Assembly (NCBI GenBank): GCA_964411985.1
Contig: CAYPNF010000015.1
Span: 62,001-126,000, forward strand
Direction: 5' to 3'
DNA: 64,000 nt
From: CAYPNF01 sp964411985
GTDB lineage: Bacteria; Verrucomicrobiota; Verrucomicrobiia; Limisphaerales; J093
Below the pieces are notes generated by a model. It did no database searches, was not told where the DNA came from, and saw nothing but the letters and a program-made list of their open reading frames with translations. The translations under genes and the position numbers were made by a program. Positions 11,001-20,100 of the stretch are shown in pieces; the first letter of the stretch is position 1, and each line of letters starts with the position of its first letter.

Positions 11001-12012
11001 GAATTTCCAGCTGCGAGGAACATCGATCGGCTAGCAAATCGCAAGTCTCGAGTATATCCCGTTCTCCGGGCATAAATACCAGCGCATCTCCCGTGGAAGA
11101 CTCCCCCATCAAACCCAAGACCGCCTCCACCGCCGCTTCGACATAGGTCGGAGCTTCCTCGTCGCCTTCGGGCTCTTCGAGCGGGGAATAGCGAATCTCC
11201 ACGGGATACATGCGACCCGACACCTCGATCACCGGAGCTTTGCCGAAGGCCTCGGAAAAGAGGGCGGTATCGAGGGTCGCAGACGTGATGATCACCCGCA
11301 AATCGTCCCTCCGCGCAAGCAAGGTGCGAAGGTACCCCAGCAGAAAGTCAATGTTGATGGACCGCTCATGGGCTTCATCAATCACGAGCGCGTCGTACTC
11401 AGTGAGGAGTGGATCCCCCTGAACTTCCGCCAAGAGAATCCCATCGGTCATCACCTTGATGCTCGTTTCCACCCGGGAATGGTCCGCAAAGCGGATCTTG
11501 CAACCCACTTCACTGCCCCATTGCACAGACAATTCCTCCGCAATCCGCTGAGAGACGGACAATGCCGCCACTCGCCGCGGTTGGGTACATCCAATCCTTC
11601 CCCGACTCCCGAGTCCGGCTTCCAGACACATCTTGGGAAGCTGAGTGGTCTTGCCTGAACCCGTCTCTCCCGCCACCACCACCACCGGATACTGGCGGAG
11701 GGCATCCACGATCCGATCCCTCTGCGAGGAGATGGGAAGTTCAGGGGGGTAGGAGACGTTAAGAAGGAGCCGTTGCCTGGCTTGCCGGTGCTGAATCGAA
11801 ACACGCGCCTCCGCCACCCATTTCCCCCAAGGGGCAGGCGAAGCGCCACCCAGCCGCCGTTCCCGCAAAATAGCTGCCAACCGGGAGCCAATGCGCACCT
11901 GGTCGGGCAGCAGGCAGTCCGGCAGCAGCCGCTTCAGTTCTTCGATGGCTCTTGTTGCATCCACAAAGGAGCGGCTGTCATCCCACACCGCGCCGCTGGA
12001 TGCAACTCTCAA
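8011..12012 (-). CDS. hrpA: ATP-dependent RNA helicase HrpA (DEAH box)
   Basis: A 1333-residue DEAH-box helicase, close to E. coli HrpA (1300 residues). Motif I is GETGSGKTTQLPK (about 115-127), motif II VIDEAHERS, motif III SATLD, and motif VI HQRAGRCGR. The large C-terminal half with its helicase-associated and DUF3418-like parts runs to the end. HrpA family proteins unwind RNA, and E. coli HrpA rescues stalled ribosomes. The first available start is a TTG at 12012; a GTG at 11988 is a possible alternative, and the conserved region begins only around residue 85, so the start is uncertain. It is preceded 13 bp upstream, on the same strand, by the prepilin-like gene. The stop lies 16 bp from the convergent PLD gene. 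Confidence 0.95.
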   Translation of the reverse strand: MRVASSGAVWDDSRSFVDATRAIEELKRLLPDCLLPDQVRIGSRLAAILRERRLGGASPAPWGKWVAEARVSIQHRQARQRLLLNVSYPPELPISSQRDRIVDALRQYPVVVVAGETGSGKTTQLPKMCLEAGLGSRGRIGCTQPRRVAALSVSQRIAEELSVQWGSEVGCKIRFADHSRVETSIKVMTDGILLAEVQGDPLLTEYDALVIDEAHERSINIDFLLGYLRTLLARRDDLRVIITSATLDTALFSEAFGKAPVIEVSGRMYPVEIRYSPLEEPEGDEEAPTYVEAAVEAVLGLMGESSTGDALVFMPGERDILETCDLLADRCSSQLEILPLYGRLSSAEQLHIFHPGPQRRVVVATNIAETSITVPRIRYVVDSGLIRFKRYHGPTRSQRLPIEPASQSSLHQRAGRCGRVQEGTCVRLCSEEDYQARRRFTEPEIQRCNLAEVLLRMKAHGLGEIESFPFPEPPTKQAIALAYELLQELGGLDAERALTPLGRDLSRLPVDPSVGRMILQARQEDALAEVIVIAAALSIQDPRERPADKREEVGAAQQRFQHPESDFLVLLNIWNTYHDTWEKLKTQNQLRKFCRSHFLSYVRMREWCDLYDQLVGVVEEMDGFALNARPAGYDAIHRSILSGLLGHVGERTERNLYKMAGGREVAVHPGSGLCERGTVTRASQKHTRQSLPAAEGKSQQPRWIVAGETVVTTRAYARTLARIEADWVVELGREVCRIVHDLAGWDREEGRVAARERILLRGLVLRERRVSWVKVQPDSATELFIRAALVEGDVDAHWAFLDKNRQVCSKIEIWQTCQHARVVPDLPQALFEFYRARLKAVGSVGDLNRLIKTSGGTGDFLVASPSDLLGAEAQSFRAENFPDRVGVDRGELELEYLYSPGQENDGVTVRLSAPLAAHLDASQMDWAVPALRTERLMHLLRLLPKSIRRPLMPLDATAQSVLQHVPFGGGEFLERVSEHLRQRYDLEIKPEDWPVAALPDFLKIRYEVVDGKSAVVASGRDLRALMPAIQKASETEVSELWASAVPRWERYDLERWDLGDMNPEVSLGTVSGAAVSAWLGLQEEEGKVHLRLFRTQREASENHALGVSWLAERALHRELAWLHRDLRALNRCKDLYVTLGPGEELIDSAWECLRRYLLPPAAHILTEAAFGEYLAAARARVPGLVGTFVGQVEAALKKRHEILLCRRPLRDMRKELDWLVPQEFLRRIPLDRLKHLPRYLQALLIRAERAALNPAKDAEKAARVAPYLRALAELSALAAGPPGWRESFHEFRWLVEEYKVSVYAQELGTAVPASPRRLDDLIMELRGTRVARP

Positions 12013-12025
12013 AAAAGCCGAGCGC

Positions 12026-12799
12026 CTACCACCAGAAAGCCGGATTGGCGTCGGTGGTTCGCACGACCATCTTCTTGAAGATCCGCCACTCAGAATGACC
12101 GTCCAACATGAGTGCGTTGCCGCCCGTCGGGACTTTTCCGGTCATGTGTGGGCTCGAGTGCGCCTGAGACCATCCCCCCGTGACCTTCGTAAAGTTATTC
12201 TTGGTACGGTCAGTTTCGTTCCCCCCCGCGCTCAGAATCCCATCCGCTGCCAGGATCCGTTCGGAGGGTCCAGGATTGATCTCCAGCCCACCCGCCATCT
12301 TCCAGGGGGCGGGGTTGAAGCTCTCCGTGATATTCGTCAGTTTCACTCTCCCGGACCCTTTAAATGCGACTGCATATCCAATGACGCGATACCCCCCCGC
12401 CGTGTCCGCCGCCAACTCGTTGGTCTGCCCCGTGGTGAATGTCCAAAGCTCGTCACTATCCTGCTTGGCAAACCCAGGACAGTATAGGATCCGCCGGTTT
12501 CCTCCGTTCTTTACGAAAGCGTTCGCGGCAGCCGCCGGCAAATCCCAAGGCCATACCGCCCCGGTACAGTCCGGGAACTTATCTCGGTTCTCTTCCGCGT
12601 ACATCCGGATTGCGATACCGAGCTGCCTCATGTTGCTGGTGCACTTGATCTGGATGGCCTTGACCTTGGCCCGGGAGAGAGCAGGCAAAAGCATCCCCGC
12701 CAAGATGGCAATGATGGCGATCACCACGAGGAGTTCGATGAGGGTAAAGCCGGAGCGAAGGTGCCTGGAATGTCCGGCCTTGAATGGGAAGAGAGGCAT
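12026..12799 (-). CDS. Prepilin-like (type II secretion / DUF1559-like) protein
   Basis: A 257-residue protein with a type IV prepilin leader: basic residues, then SGFTLIELLVVIAIIAILAG, the site where a prepilin peptidase cuts before Phe and methylates it. After the single helix comes the usual ALSRAKVKAIQIKCTSNMRQLGIA segment. Near the end is a stretch around LMLDGHSEW that resembles the H-x9-DG motif of planctomycete and verrucomicrobial pseudopilins. The open frame starts at 12922, but the leader requires a start close to it, so ATG 12799 is used; no Shine-Dalgarno site is visible. Such proteins are numerous paralogues in these phyla; their individual roles are unknown, and secretion or extracellular-matrix assembly is only a guess. 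Confidence 0.88.
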   Translation of the reverse strand: MPLFPFKAGHSRHLRSGFTLIELLVVIAIIAILAGMLLPALSRAKVKAIQIKCTSNMRQLGIAIRMYAEENRDKFPDCTGAVWPWDLPAAAANAFVKNGGNRRILYCPGFAKQDSDELWTFTTGQTNELAADTAGGYRVIGYAVAFKGSGRVKLTNITESFNPAPWKMAGGLEINPGPSERILAADGILSAGGNETDRTKNNFTKVTGGWSQAHSSPHMTGKVPTGGNALMLDGHSEWRIFKKMVVRTTDANPAFWW

Positions 12800-12845
12800 A
12801 GCGGTTTGTTGGGTACTGGATTGGGTGCTATTAGTTAATAAGGAA

Positions 12846-12874
12846 ACCTTAGTAACAGTTCCCGCGTTTGTCAA
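12846..12874 (-). promoter_or_regulatory. Candidate sigma-70-like promoter of the prepilin-like gene
   Basis: On the minus strand a perfect TTGACA (12874-12869) is followed after exactly 17 bases by TAAGGT (12851-12846), a poor match to TATAAT. It lies 47 bp upstream of ATG 12799. The -35 box is convincing and the -10 box is weak, so this is a candidate only. Confidence 0.38.
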
Positions 12875-12940
12875 GCGAAGTTCGGAGTGAATTATTGGTC
12901 CGGCGCGTGCCGCCTCTACCAATCACCGTTATGCAGCACC

Positions 12941-14401
12941 TCAAACACGGTCACGTATAGCGAATGGTTCACGGTAATCTCTGCGCAACAATAGGTTAGC
13001 GCACGAGCTCCATTCCCCCCTGAACTTCTCCTCAGCAGGATCGAAGGTAAGACTGGGACCCAGTGCCACGTGGTTTGCGGACAGGTCCACCCCGTTCGCC
13101 TGGAGGTGGGTTTGGAAACGCCCGAAAGCCTCCGCCATCGATTGGTTACTCCGCAAAGCGCTTTGAATCTTCTCCTGCGAGGTCCTTTGACCCAAGCGCG
13201 TCGAAATGTTGCCTAAGTGACATAGCGCACTGGAAACGTGGCCCTCCAAGATATCGGCGCTAAGCTCGCTGATCTTCCGGCTTCGGACTGCCTTCAAGAA
13301 ATTCTCCTGGTGGTCCTTTCCACCGGTCCCGACGAATTGCTTGAGCTTTCGTCCCTGTTTGTCGAAAGCCCAACCGCCCCCTGCCCCACCGGCAAAGTAG
13401 CCGTTCTCGCACTCGATGACCACACCGATTCGGATTCCCTTGTAGCTATCCATGGCCTCCCCCTCGTCGCCGGCGGCTTGAGGCAATCCGCGAACCTCAA
13501 ACAAGATCGGCACCGGCTGATAGTCGTAGTACGTCAGTTGTGTGTTGGGTGTCTCCGCATCATCGACGTACCCGAAGCGACCGCCCAGCCCGAGGACTCG
13601 CTCGGGCAGGCCTTGCTGGCCAATGGCCCAGCGGCACATGTCGATCTCGTGCACGCCCTGGTTGCCGATGTCTCCGTTGCCGGTGGGCCAAACCCAATGC
13701 CAATCGTAATGCAGGTTCTTCCGCATCAGGGGAACCATCGGAGCGGGCCCCGACCAAAGGTTGTAGTCCACACTGGTGGGCACGGGCTGCGGCCCCGTGA
13801 CGCGCCCAATCGACTCCCGACGCTTGTAACAAAAACCACGTGCCAACCGAATCGCCCCCAGGTTCCCGGCGCGCAGGTAGTGGAATGCCTCATGCAGGGC
13901 AGGATCGGTCCTGCTCTGCGTCCCCGTCTGCACAATCCGCTTGTACTTGCGGGCGGCTTCGACCGCCTTGCGCCCTTCCCAAACCGTGTGCGAAACGGGT
14001 TTCTCGACATAGACGTCTTTGCCAGCCTGACACGCCCACACCGTGACCAGGGAATGCCAGTGGTTGGGGGTGGCCGTCACCACCGCGTCAATGTCCTTCC
14101 GATCCAGCAACCGCCTCATGTCCCGGTACCCGTCGGTCTTGATCTGGTTCTTAGCCAGCTTGTCTTGTTCACGCTGCAGCACCTCGCTGTCAGCATCACA
14201 AAGCGCTACAATCCGTGCCCCGGGCAGTTTCTGGAAGATCTCGATGTGATGGGCCCCTTTTCCGCGAACGCCAATGATCCCGAGGCGAATGGTGTCATTG
14301 GCCTTCAACGACCGCGCCAGGGCAGGCGCTGGCAAGGCGCTCAAGGCCCCCACGATAAGTGAAGCATCCCGGAGAAATCTGCGACGCGAGGAAGTATGCA
14401 T
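12941..14401 (-). CDS. Exported Gfo/Idh/MocA-family oxidoreductase with TAT signal
   Basis: 486 residues. The N terminus SSRRRFLRDASLIVGA is a twin-arginine signal, so the protein is exported folded with its cofactor. The Rossmann segment RLGIIGVRGKGAHHIEIF binds NAD(P), and VEKPVSHTVWEGRKAVEA holds the conserved EKP lysine of the family. The C-terminal part is the usual alpha/beta Gfo/Idh/MocA domain. Members oxidise or reduce sugars, inositols or glycosidic bonds; the substrate cannot be read from sequence. Many paralogues occur in Verrucomicrobia and Planctomycetes, often for polysaccharide use. ATG at 14401 is well placed before the TAT motif. It is divergent from the flagellin gene. Confidence 0.93.
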   Translation of the reverse strand: MHTSSRRRFLRDASLIVGALSALPAPALARSLKANDTIRLGIIGVRGKGAHHIEIFQKLPGARIVALCDADSEVLQREQDKLAKNQIKTDGYRDMRRLLDRKDIDAVVTATPNHWHSLVTVWACQAGKDVYVEKPVSHTVWEGRKAVEAARKYKRIVQTGTQSRTDPALHEAFHYLRAGNLGAIRLARGFCYKRRESIGRVTGPQPVPTSVDYNLWSGPAPMVPLMRKNLHYDWHWVWPTGNGDIGNQGVHEIDMCRWAIGQQGLPERVLGLGGRFGYVDDAETPNTQLTYYDYQPVPILFEVRGLPQAAGDEGEAMDSYKGIRIGVVIECENGYFAGGAGGGWAFDKQGRKLKQFVGTGGKDHQENFLKAVRSRKISELSADILEGHVSSALCHLGNISTRLGQRTSQEKIQSALRSNQSMAEAFGRFQTHLQANGVDLSANHVALGPSLTFDPAEEKFRGEWSSCANLLLRRDYREPFAIRDRV

Positions 14402-14716
14402 AGATGTTAAGCGATGGCGGAAGTCGGCTGACGACTGGTTGCACTCTGGAACATGGTCGGAAGGTAAGCCTCACGGCCTCCCGGATCAACTCAGAAAGAG
14501 CCCAGCCAAAAGCGCTAGCCCCTGCTGTGGTACGTTTCCACTCAAGTTCTCCCCAACTCTCGCCGATAGGATCAGTACCGTGTCTAGCAGGCCTTCGAAA
14601 TGGTGTCCGTGCTGCGGATACGGTGACCAACGGCCGGTGGAAAAGTGGCCGTCTGGCAGCATGGATCGCTGCCAACCAGGTAGGCCCATGAGGGCAAGAT
14701 TCACGGATCGAGTCTT
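14402..14716. other. Divergent intergenic region between oxidoreductase and flagellin genes
   Basis: A 315-bp gap with no convincing gene. It contains the sigma-28-type promoter candidate at 14542-14569 for the flagellin gene and, on the other side, should hold the oxidoreductase promoter, for which no clear boxes were found. Confidence 0.6.
14542..14569 (+). promoter_or_regulatory. Candidate sigma-28 (FliA) promoter of the flagellin gene
   Basis: TCAAGTTC (14542-14549), a 12-base spacer, then GCCGATAG (14562-14569). The enterobacterial sigma-28 consensus is TAAAGTTT, 11 bases, GCCGATAA, so 6 of 8 and 7 of 8 positions match, with one extra spacer base. It lies about 150 bp upstream of the flagellin start, on the correct strand. 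Sigma-28 drives late flagellar genes, so both sequence and position support the call. Confidence 0.62.
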
Positions 14717-15898
14717 ATGATGGTGCTCAATACAAACGTTGCCGCCCAGGGCGCAGCGCGGCTCCTGGGAGAGTCCTCCCAGCTGCTCTCAAAATCCCTC
14801 TCCCGGCTCTCCTCCGGATCGAAACTCGTGGCGCCGGAAGACGACGTTGCAGGCTGGGCCATCTCGATGCGCCTGGATGCGCAGATCAACCGGACTTCTG
14901 CCACATCCACGGGCTTGAGCAATGCCGTCTCTTTCAGCCAGACGCAGGATGGGTACCTCGCGAAAATAGGCAAGGCGCTCGACCGCATGGGCGAACTCGC
15001 CATGCTGGCCCAAGATGGGATGAAGACGGATACCGACCGAGGGCTTTACAACCAGGAGTTCCAAACCCTCAGGAACTACATCAACGACTCGGTCACCAAA
15101 GATTTCAACGGGGTGAGCCTGTTTGCCGGAAGTCCTCTGCGAGTAACCACCGATTCCGACGGCGGTGCACTCCAGATGACAGGCGTCACTGCCAGTTACT
15201 TCACCAACCCGGCCACCTCCAGTGGGCCGGTGGCTCGCCCCACCACGGCCACGTTGGGTGAGATTATCCCCGGCTTCACCACCGGCGATTGCCGCATCGA
15301 TGGACCTGCGGTGCCAGGCCCCGTGGTCCCCAGCTTCTCGGCCAGCACTACCTTGGGCAGCTTCGTTTCCTCTCTCGATACGGCGCTCAGGAGCGACGGC
15401 GCGGGCTATGCGTCGTATGACACCGGTACCGGAGTGCTTTCCGTGACGGTTACCCCTACCTCCAATCTTCAACATGCGGGTGTGAGCGATGTGCTGACGG
15501 GACTCGGGCTCTACGATATCAGCAATTTCTCCGGCTCGGATATGACGGTGACCAGCACCTTGACCTATACTCCACCTGCCACGTCCACGCCGGCCCCAGC
15601 CGACATCAGCACTGCCAGCGGCGCCGTTTCCACCTTGACGACCATTAAGTCAGCCCTCGCCCAGCTGGCCACCGACCGGGCCACGGTTGGCGCTAATATC
15701 ACCCGCTTGAACGGCACGATCGAAGGTTTGGGGACGCTCAAGGACAACCTATCTACGGCCAATAGCCGCATCAAGGATGTGGATGTATCCGCAGAGAGCG
15801 GCGTGTTCGCCCGTTACAACATCCTGGTGCAAGCCGGCACGGCCATGCTGGCTCAGGCCAACGCTGCCCCCCAATCAGTCCTGCGGTTGCTCAGCTAG
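14717..15898 (+). CDS. Flagellin
   Basis: 393 residues forming the flagellar filament subunit. The N-terminal D0/D1 segment (VLNTNVAAQ, then LSRLSSGSKLVAPEDDVAGW, then ISMRLDAQI) and the C-terminal segment (TRLNGTIEGLGTLKDNLSTA through MLAQANAAPQSVLRLLS) match the conserved coiled coil of FliC. The middle 200 residues are Ser/Thr/Gly-rich and variable, as expected for surface-exposed D2/D3. Two ATGs in tandem (14717, 14720) are both possible starts; no Shine-Dalgarno site is evident. No other flagellar gene is in the window, so this flagellin is orphaned here. A sigma-28-like promoter lies upstream. No cysteine-rich or hook-associated features were seen, which argues for filament rather than FlgL. 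Confidence 0.93.
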   Translation: MMVLNTNVAAQGAARLLGESSQLLSKSLSRLSSGSKLVAPEDDVAGWAISMRLDAQINRTSATSTGLSNAVSFSQTQDGYLAKIGKALDRMGELAMLAQDGMKTDTDRGLYNQEFQTLRNYINDSVTKDFNGVSLFAGSPLRVTTDSDGGALQMTGVTASYFTNPATSSGPVARPTTATLGEIIPGFTTGDCRIDGPAVPGPVVPSFSASTTLGSFVSSLDTALRSDGAGYASYDTGTGVLSVTVTPTSNLQHAGVSDVLTGLGLYDISNFSGSDMTVTSTLTYTPPATSTPAPADISTASGAVSTLTTIKSALAQLATDRATVGANITRLNGTIEGLGTLKDNLSTANSRIKDVDVSAESGVFARYNILVQAGTAMLAQANAAPQSVLRLLS

Positions 15899-16177
15899 CC
15901 TTAGAGACCCGAAGCCGAGCACATTCTTGTCTGCTCAAATCCAAACACTCGCTACGAGGAGGGCTGACTAAGCCTCGTCACCCGCTGGAGTCCGGTCTCT
16001 ACCCCACCAGCATTCCACTGGATCGTAAGCCCAGCTGCCGTGCCTGAGGCTTCCGCGCTGATGGCCATTCAAAGCTTGAAAACCAGATTCAAATAACGCC
16101 CAATCCTCCCGGCTCGAGGCTCGTCAGTTTGGATCGATCGCTGACAGAATCAGAAAACCGCACGGTGTGCATGAAGC

Positions 16178-16858
16178 ATGAGAAACAACAAATCACAATC
16201 TGGCTTTACCGTCGTCCATGCCATCGCTGGAATCGCCTCAGTCCTGGCGCTCACTTTTTGTGTGCTTTGGTTTGCTGCAAAAAGGGAGGTTGCTCTTGAT
16301 GTCGCCCCGGATGTTCCGCAAGCGTCCGGTGGGAGGGGCTCCCAAGAGGGGACGAACAAAATCGTCAAGAAAGCAACTGGGCAACTGACCGTGGAGCAGA
16401 AGCGAGCGATCGCTGCTGAAGTGTGGGAGGATGCCAAGCCGCTTGAACCCGACAAGCTTTTGGCATCCATTCCTAGGTTCTCGCTTGTTTTCGTTGTAGA
16501 CGATGCTCTTCTCCAGTTTGCCCGGAAGAGCGAACTGCAGGACAAATGCGAATTACTTCTGCGAAGAAATGGTATCCCGATTGAAAAGAACGCGCCCAAC
16601 ACCCTTCATGTCACCCTTGGCGGCTCGTGGAATGCGGCCGACAGCATTTTATTATACGAAGTGCAACTCAAGGTGTTCCAAAACGCAGGGCTTTTTCGCA
16701 ACGGCATACCCTACAGCTGTGAGGCAATCATCTGGGAGGACGCAACATTTGGGTACACCGGAACAACGAAAGCACATTCCTATCTCCATGCATCGTTGGA
16801 AAGAGTGACCGACAGCTTCGCCATCGCCTATCTAAAGGCGAATGCAAAGACGAAGTAA
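16178..16858 (+). CDS. Membrane-anchored hypothetical protein with pilin-like N terminus
   Basis: 226 residues, family not recognised. The N terminus NNKSQSGFTVVHAIAGI followed by a hydrophobic stretch looks like a type IV pilin leader, but the normally invariant Glu at mature position 5 is His, so it may simply be a signal anchor. The rest (about residues 55-226) is soluble, mixed alpha/beta, with no motif I can name. ATG 16178 is the natural start. It stands alone: 279 bp after flagellin, where no other gene is visible, and convergent with the LVIVD gene region. Function unknown. Confidence 0.6.
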   Translation: MRNNKSQSGFTVVHAIAGIASVLALTFCVLWFAAKREVALDVAPDVPQASGGRGSQEGTNKIVKKATGQLTVEQKRAIAAEVWEDAKPLEPDKLLASIPRFSLVFVVDDALLQFARKSELQDKCELLLRRNGIPIEKNAPNTLHVTLGGSWNAADSILLYEVQLKVFQNAGLFRNGIPYSCEAIIWEDATFGYTGTTKAHSYLHASLERVTDSFAIAYLKANAKTK

Positions 16859-16868
16859 CCGCTACCGT

Positions 16869-17105
16869 TCACGATAGGGGCAGGTGCCCCAGCTTGAGCA
16901 ACGCACTCGGATCGTTCATCTGGGCAAGGTTGCTGACGTAGTCGATCGAGTAGACGGTGTCGGCTGCGCCTGGGATCATCAGACCGGCATGGATCTGGAT
17001 GTCGAGGCCAGCAGGTATCTGGGCTGAGAGGTTGAATGCCGCCAGCCCAAGGGCTGCGGTGGGCAGACGAAGTGTGTTGTTTATTCCCTCCCTCCACGGT
17101 GACAA
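16869..17105 (-). pseudogene. Remnant of the C-terminal domain of an exported protein
   Basis: Minus-strand frame of 78 codons that begins at the base after the stop of the LVIVD gene and has no proper start codon except TTG. Residues PAGLDIQIHAGLMIPGAADT and YSIDYVSNLAQMNDPSA resemble the tail domain common on verrucomicrobial exported proteins (G..YSI.YV..L...W..), but it stops before the expected final FYR-type segment. I read it as debris of another exported gene, or of an earlier end of the neighbour. It may be chance. Confidence 0.35.
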
Positions 17106-20100
17106 TCAAGGTTTCAACACCCGGAAGAACGCCGCCCTGTCCGTCATCGGCAAGTTCAGGGTGTTCGTTGCCACAGAATCTGGCACATCCTCCCAGTTGG
17201 GATTCGTCAAGGACCGGGTCTTCTGGAGCATGACCCCAGGCCACCCCGTCCAAAACAGAGCCACATCTGTCTCGGACCGAATCGGTGTGCTCACCCGCAG
17301 AACGGGGCTCGCCTCCACAATCGTCAGACCCCAGGACCCGTCCGCCACATACACCGTTCGACCAAGACCACAAACCCCCAGGGCCTCACCGAAAGTGCTG
17401 CACCCGCCCACTCGCACCGGTTGGGTCGGCGTGCTCACGTCCACCGCTTCAACCCCGCTGCCACCCACCGCGACGCACACGAGATTGTCGACGAGTTCCA
17501 AGTCCAGCGCCGCTCCGTCCGTAGGAAGCACAGCCACCCTCTGCGGACTCTCGGGATTGGTCATGCCCACGACCACCAAACCCCCGTGGTTATCGGCCAC
17601 ATACGCGTACTCCCCCTTCAACTGGACCGACCGGGCGTACCCATCGGTGTCACATCCTCCAATCCGGACAGGACTCGACGCCCTGCTGATGTCGACTACC
17701 TGCAAACCCGCCTCGCCATCCGCCAGGTAGGCGTATTTCCCCACCACAGTGATCCGATTGACGGTTCCAGGACTGTCATAGCCGCCAACCCGTTGAGGAG
17801 CCTTTGGATCGCTCACATCGAGCACCTCCAGACCCGCTACTCCAGCCGCAACGTAGGCATTACTCCCCACCACTCGCACGTCCAGTGCCTGCCCGCCACT
17901 CGCCCACGACCCTATCACGATGGGTACGGAAGGATTGCTGACATCCATGATCTGCAGACCTGAACTGCGGGTTGCGACGTAGGCATTCGTCCCCACCACC
18001 TCTACCGCCAGAGCATTCCCAAGCGCTATATGGAAGCCTAAGGGCACTGGATGAATCGGATCGCGAGCATCGAAAATGCGCAAGCCGGCAGGCCCGCTGG
18101 CCACATACGCCGTATCGCCTACCGCCAGCACGTCTTGGGCCGACCCCGGTCCGAAGCGACCGACCACACTCAGGTTGGTCGGACCGCTGATATCGAGCAC
18201 TTCGAAACCTGCCGACCCCTCCGTCACGTAGGCACAGTCACCCACCAACTGAACGCCCACCGCCCCACCGCTGGTCAAGTAACGGCTCAAGAACACCGGT
18301 TGTCTCGGAGTACTCAGATTCAGCAGTTCTACAAACCCGCGCCCAGCATCGGTGCCTACCAGAACGGCCTTCGTGCCGCTCAGTCCCAAGGCGCTCGGCG
18401 TGCCGCTCGTGAGGTAGTAGCCCATCACCACTGGACTGGCCGGATTACTCACATCAATCACATCCAAGCGGCCCGCGGCTTCACCCAACAAGGATACCTC
18501 CGAACCTAGGACGAAGGCATAACGGCCAGCGGGTTGGTCGACCACCTGAACATCCGCCGTCGCCCCACCAGCGTTGTAGGTACCCACACGCTGCGGACTG
18601 GAGGGATCGCTTACGTCGACGATCTGCAGACCCGCGTAATCGGCCGCCAAGTAAGCGGAGGGGCCTAGGATCTGGAGATGACGAACTGGCGCACCCGTGT
18701 CATACCGGGCCACTAGACTGGGGCTGGTCGGATCGTTCACGTCGATGATCTGCAGGCCGGCGTCATCGCTCAAGTAGGCATAGCGGCCGACGACTTGGAC
18801 GTCGTAAGAGGCGTATCCGGGAGTATCGTCGCCGCCGACCCGTACCGCATGAGCTGGGTTGCTCACGTCTACAATCACCAGCCCTCCCGGCCACGTTCTA
18901 CCCACATACGCGTAGTGGCCCATCACCTGGATTCCTGACGCGAGTCCAACATCCAGGGCACTCAACCCGAGGGGTCGAGCCGGATTACTGACATCGAGTA
19001 CCTGTAGGCTGGCGGATCCCGCAGCCACATAGGCACACCCGCTAACCACGGACCCATTCTGATACTCGCCTTGGGCTAGGCCTCTCCAGTCGCCAACACG
19101 GGCCACCTGCCTCGCGGTGACTGGCCGGACCGTGGCGGTCTGACTGTCGAGCGTTCCCGACGCATTGCCGATCCGGACCCAGTAGTCCGTGGTCTCGCTT
19201 GGCCCAGGAACGAACAGTCCAGCAGAAACCGCCCCCAAGACGGGGTGAGCAACATCTCCACGCTGACCTTTGTACCATTGAAATGCGACCGGGGTTATCC
19301 CAAACGCCGTCACGTTCAAGGTCACCGGCTTCGAGAGGTCCGTCACCGTTCCCTGCGGTTCGGACAGGATGGTCAAGCCCGGCAAGAGGATGGTTGCACT
19401 GTCGGTAGAGCCAGCACTGTTACGCACGCGCACCCAATAGGAAGTTCCGCTCGTGGAACATGGGAACGTCAACTCCCTGGCCCTGGCCCCCGGCACCGGG
19501 TGCGACGTGTCGCCACTATCCCCTTGATACCATTGGTAACTTGCCGGCGATAGACTAAAGGCACGAACGCCAATCGTCACCGAGGGAGAGCTGACCGGGA
19601 CCGGACTCGGCGGCTGTTCGAGCAAGACAGGTCGCTCTGGGATGTCAAGAATCAGTAATGACCGGCTGGGCTCGTCCGCCAAAATGGCGTAGTGGCCCGA
19701 CACCCCCACGCCCGCGGCATACCCGCCGGTGGTATACCCTCCCACCCGCCGCGGATTGGCTGGGTCGGAAATGTCGACCACCTGCAGCAGGTCGGTGTTA
19801 CCACCATGACCACTGGCCACGTAGGCGTAGTTCCCCGACACGGCTACGGCATGGGCATACCCGCCGGTGGCATGGCCGCCCACCGGTCGCGGATTGGCCG
19901 GGTTCGAGATGTCGATCACCTGCAGGCCTGCATAGTAGTCCGCCACATAGGCGTAGTGGCCCGACACGGCTACGTCAAAGGCATCACCGGTGTCATACCC
20001 ACCCACCCGCTGTGGATTGGGTGGGTTGGAGATGTCAAGCACCTGCAGCCCAGCATCGTGGTCCGCCACGTAGGCATAGTTACCCAACAAGTCTAGGCCA

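Noticed and set aside
13238..14362. A 374-codon plus-strand open frame
   Set aside because: It is antisense to the Gfo/Idh/MocA gene, which has TAT, Rossmann and EKP motifs; no support for coding on this strand.
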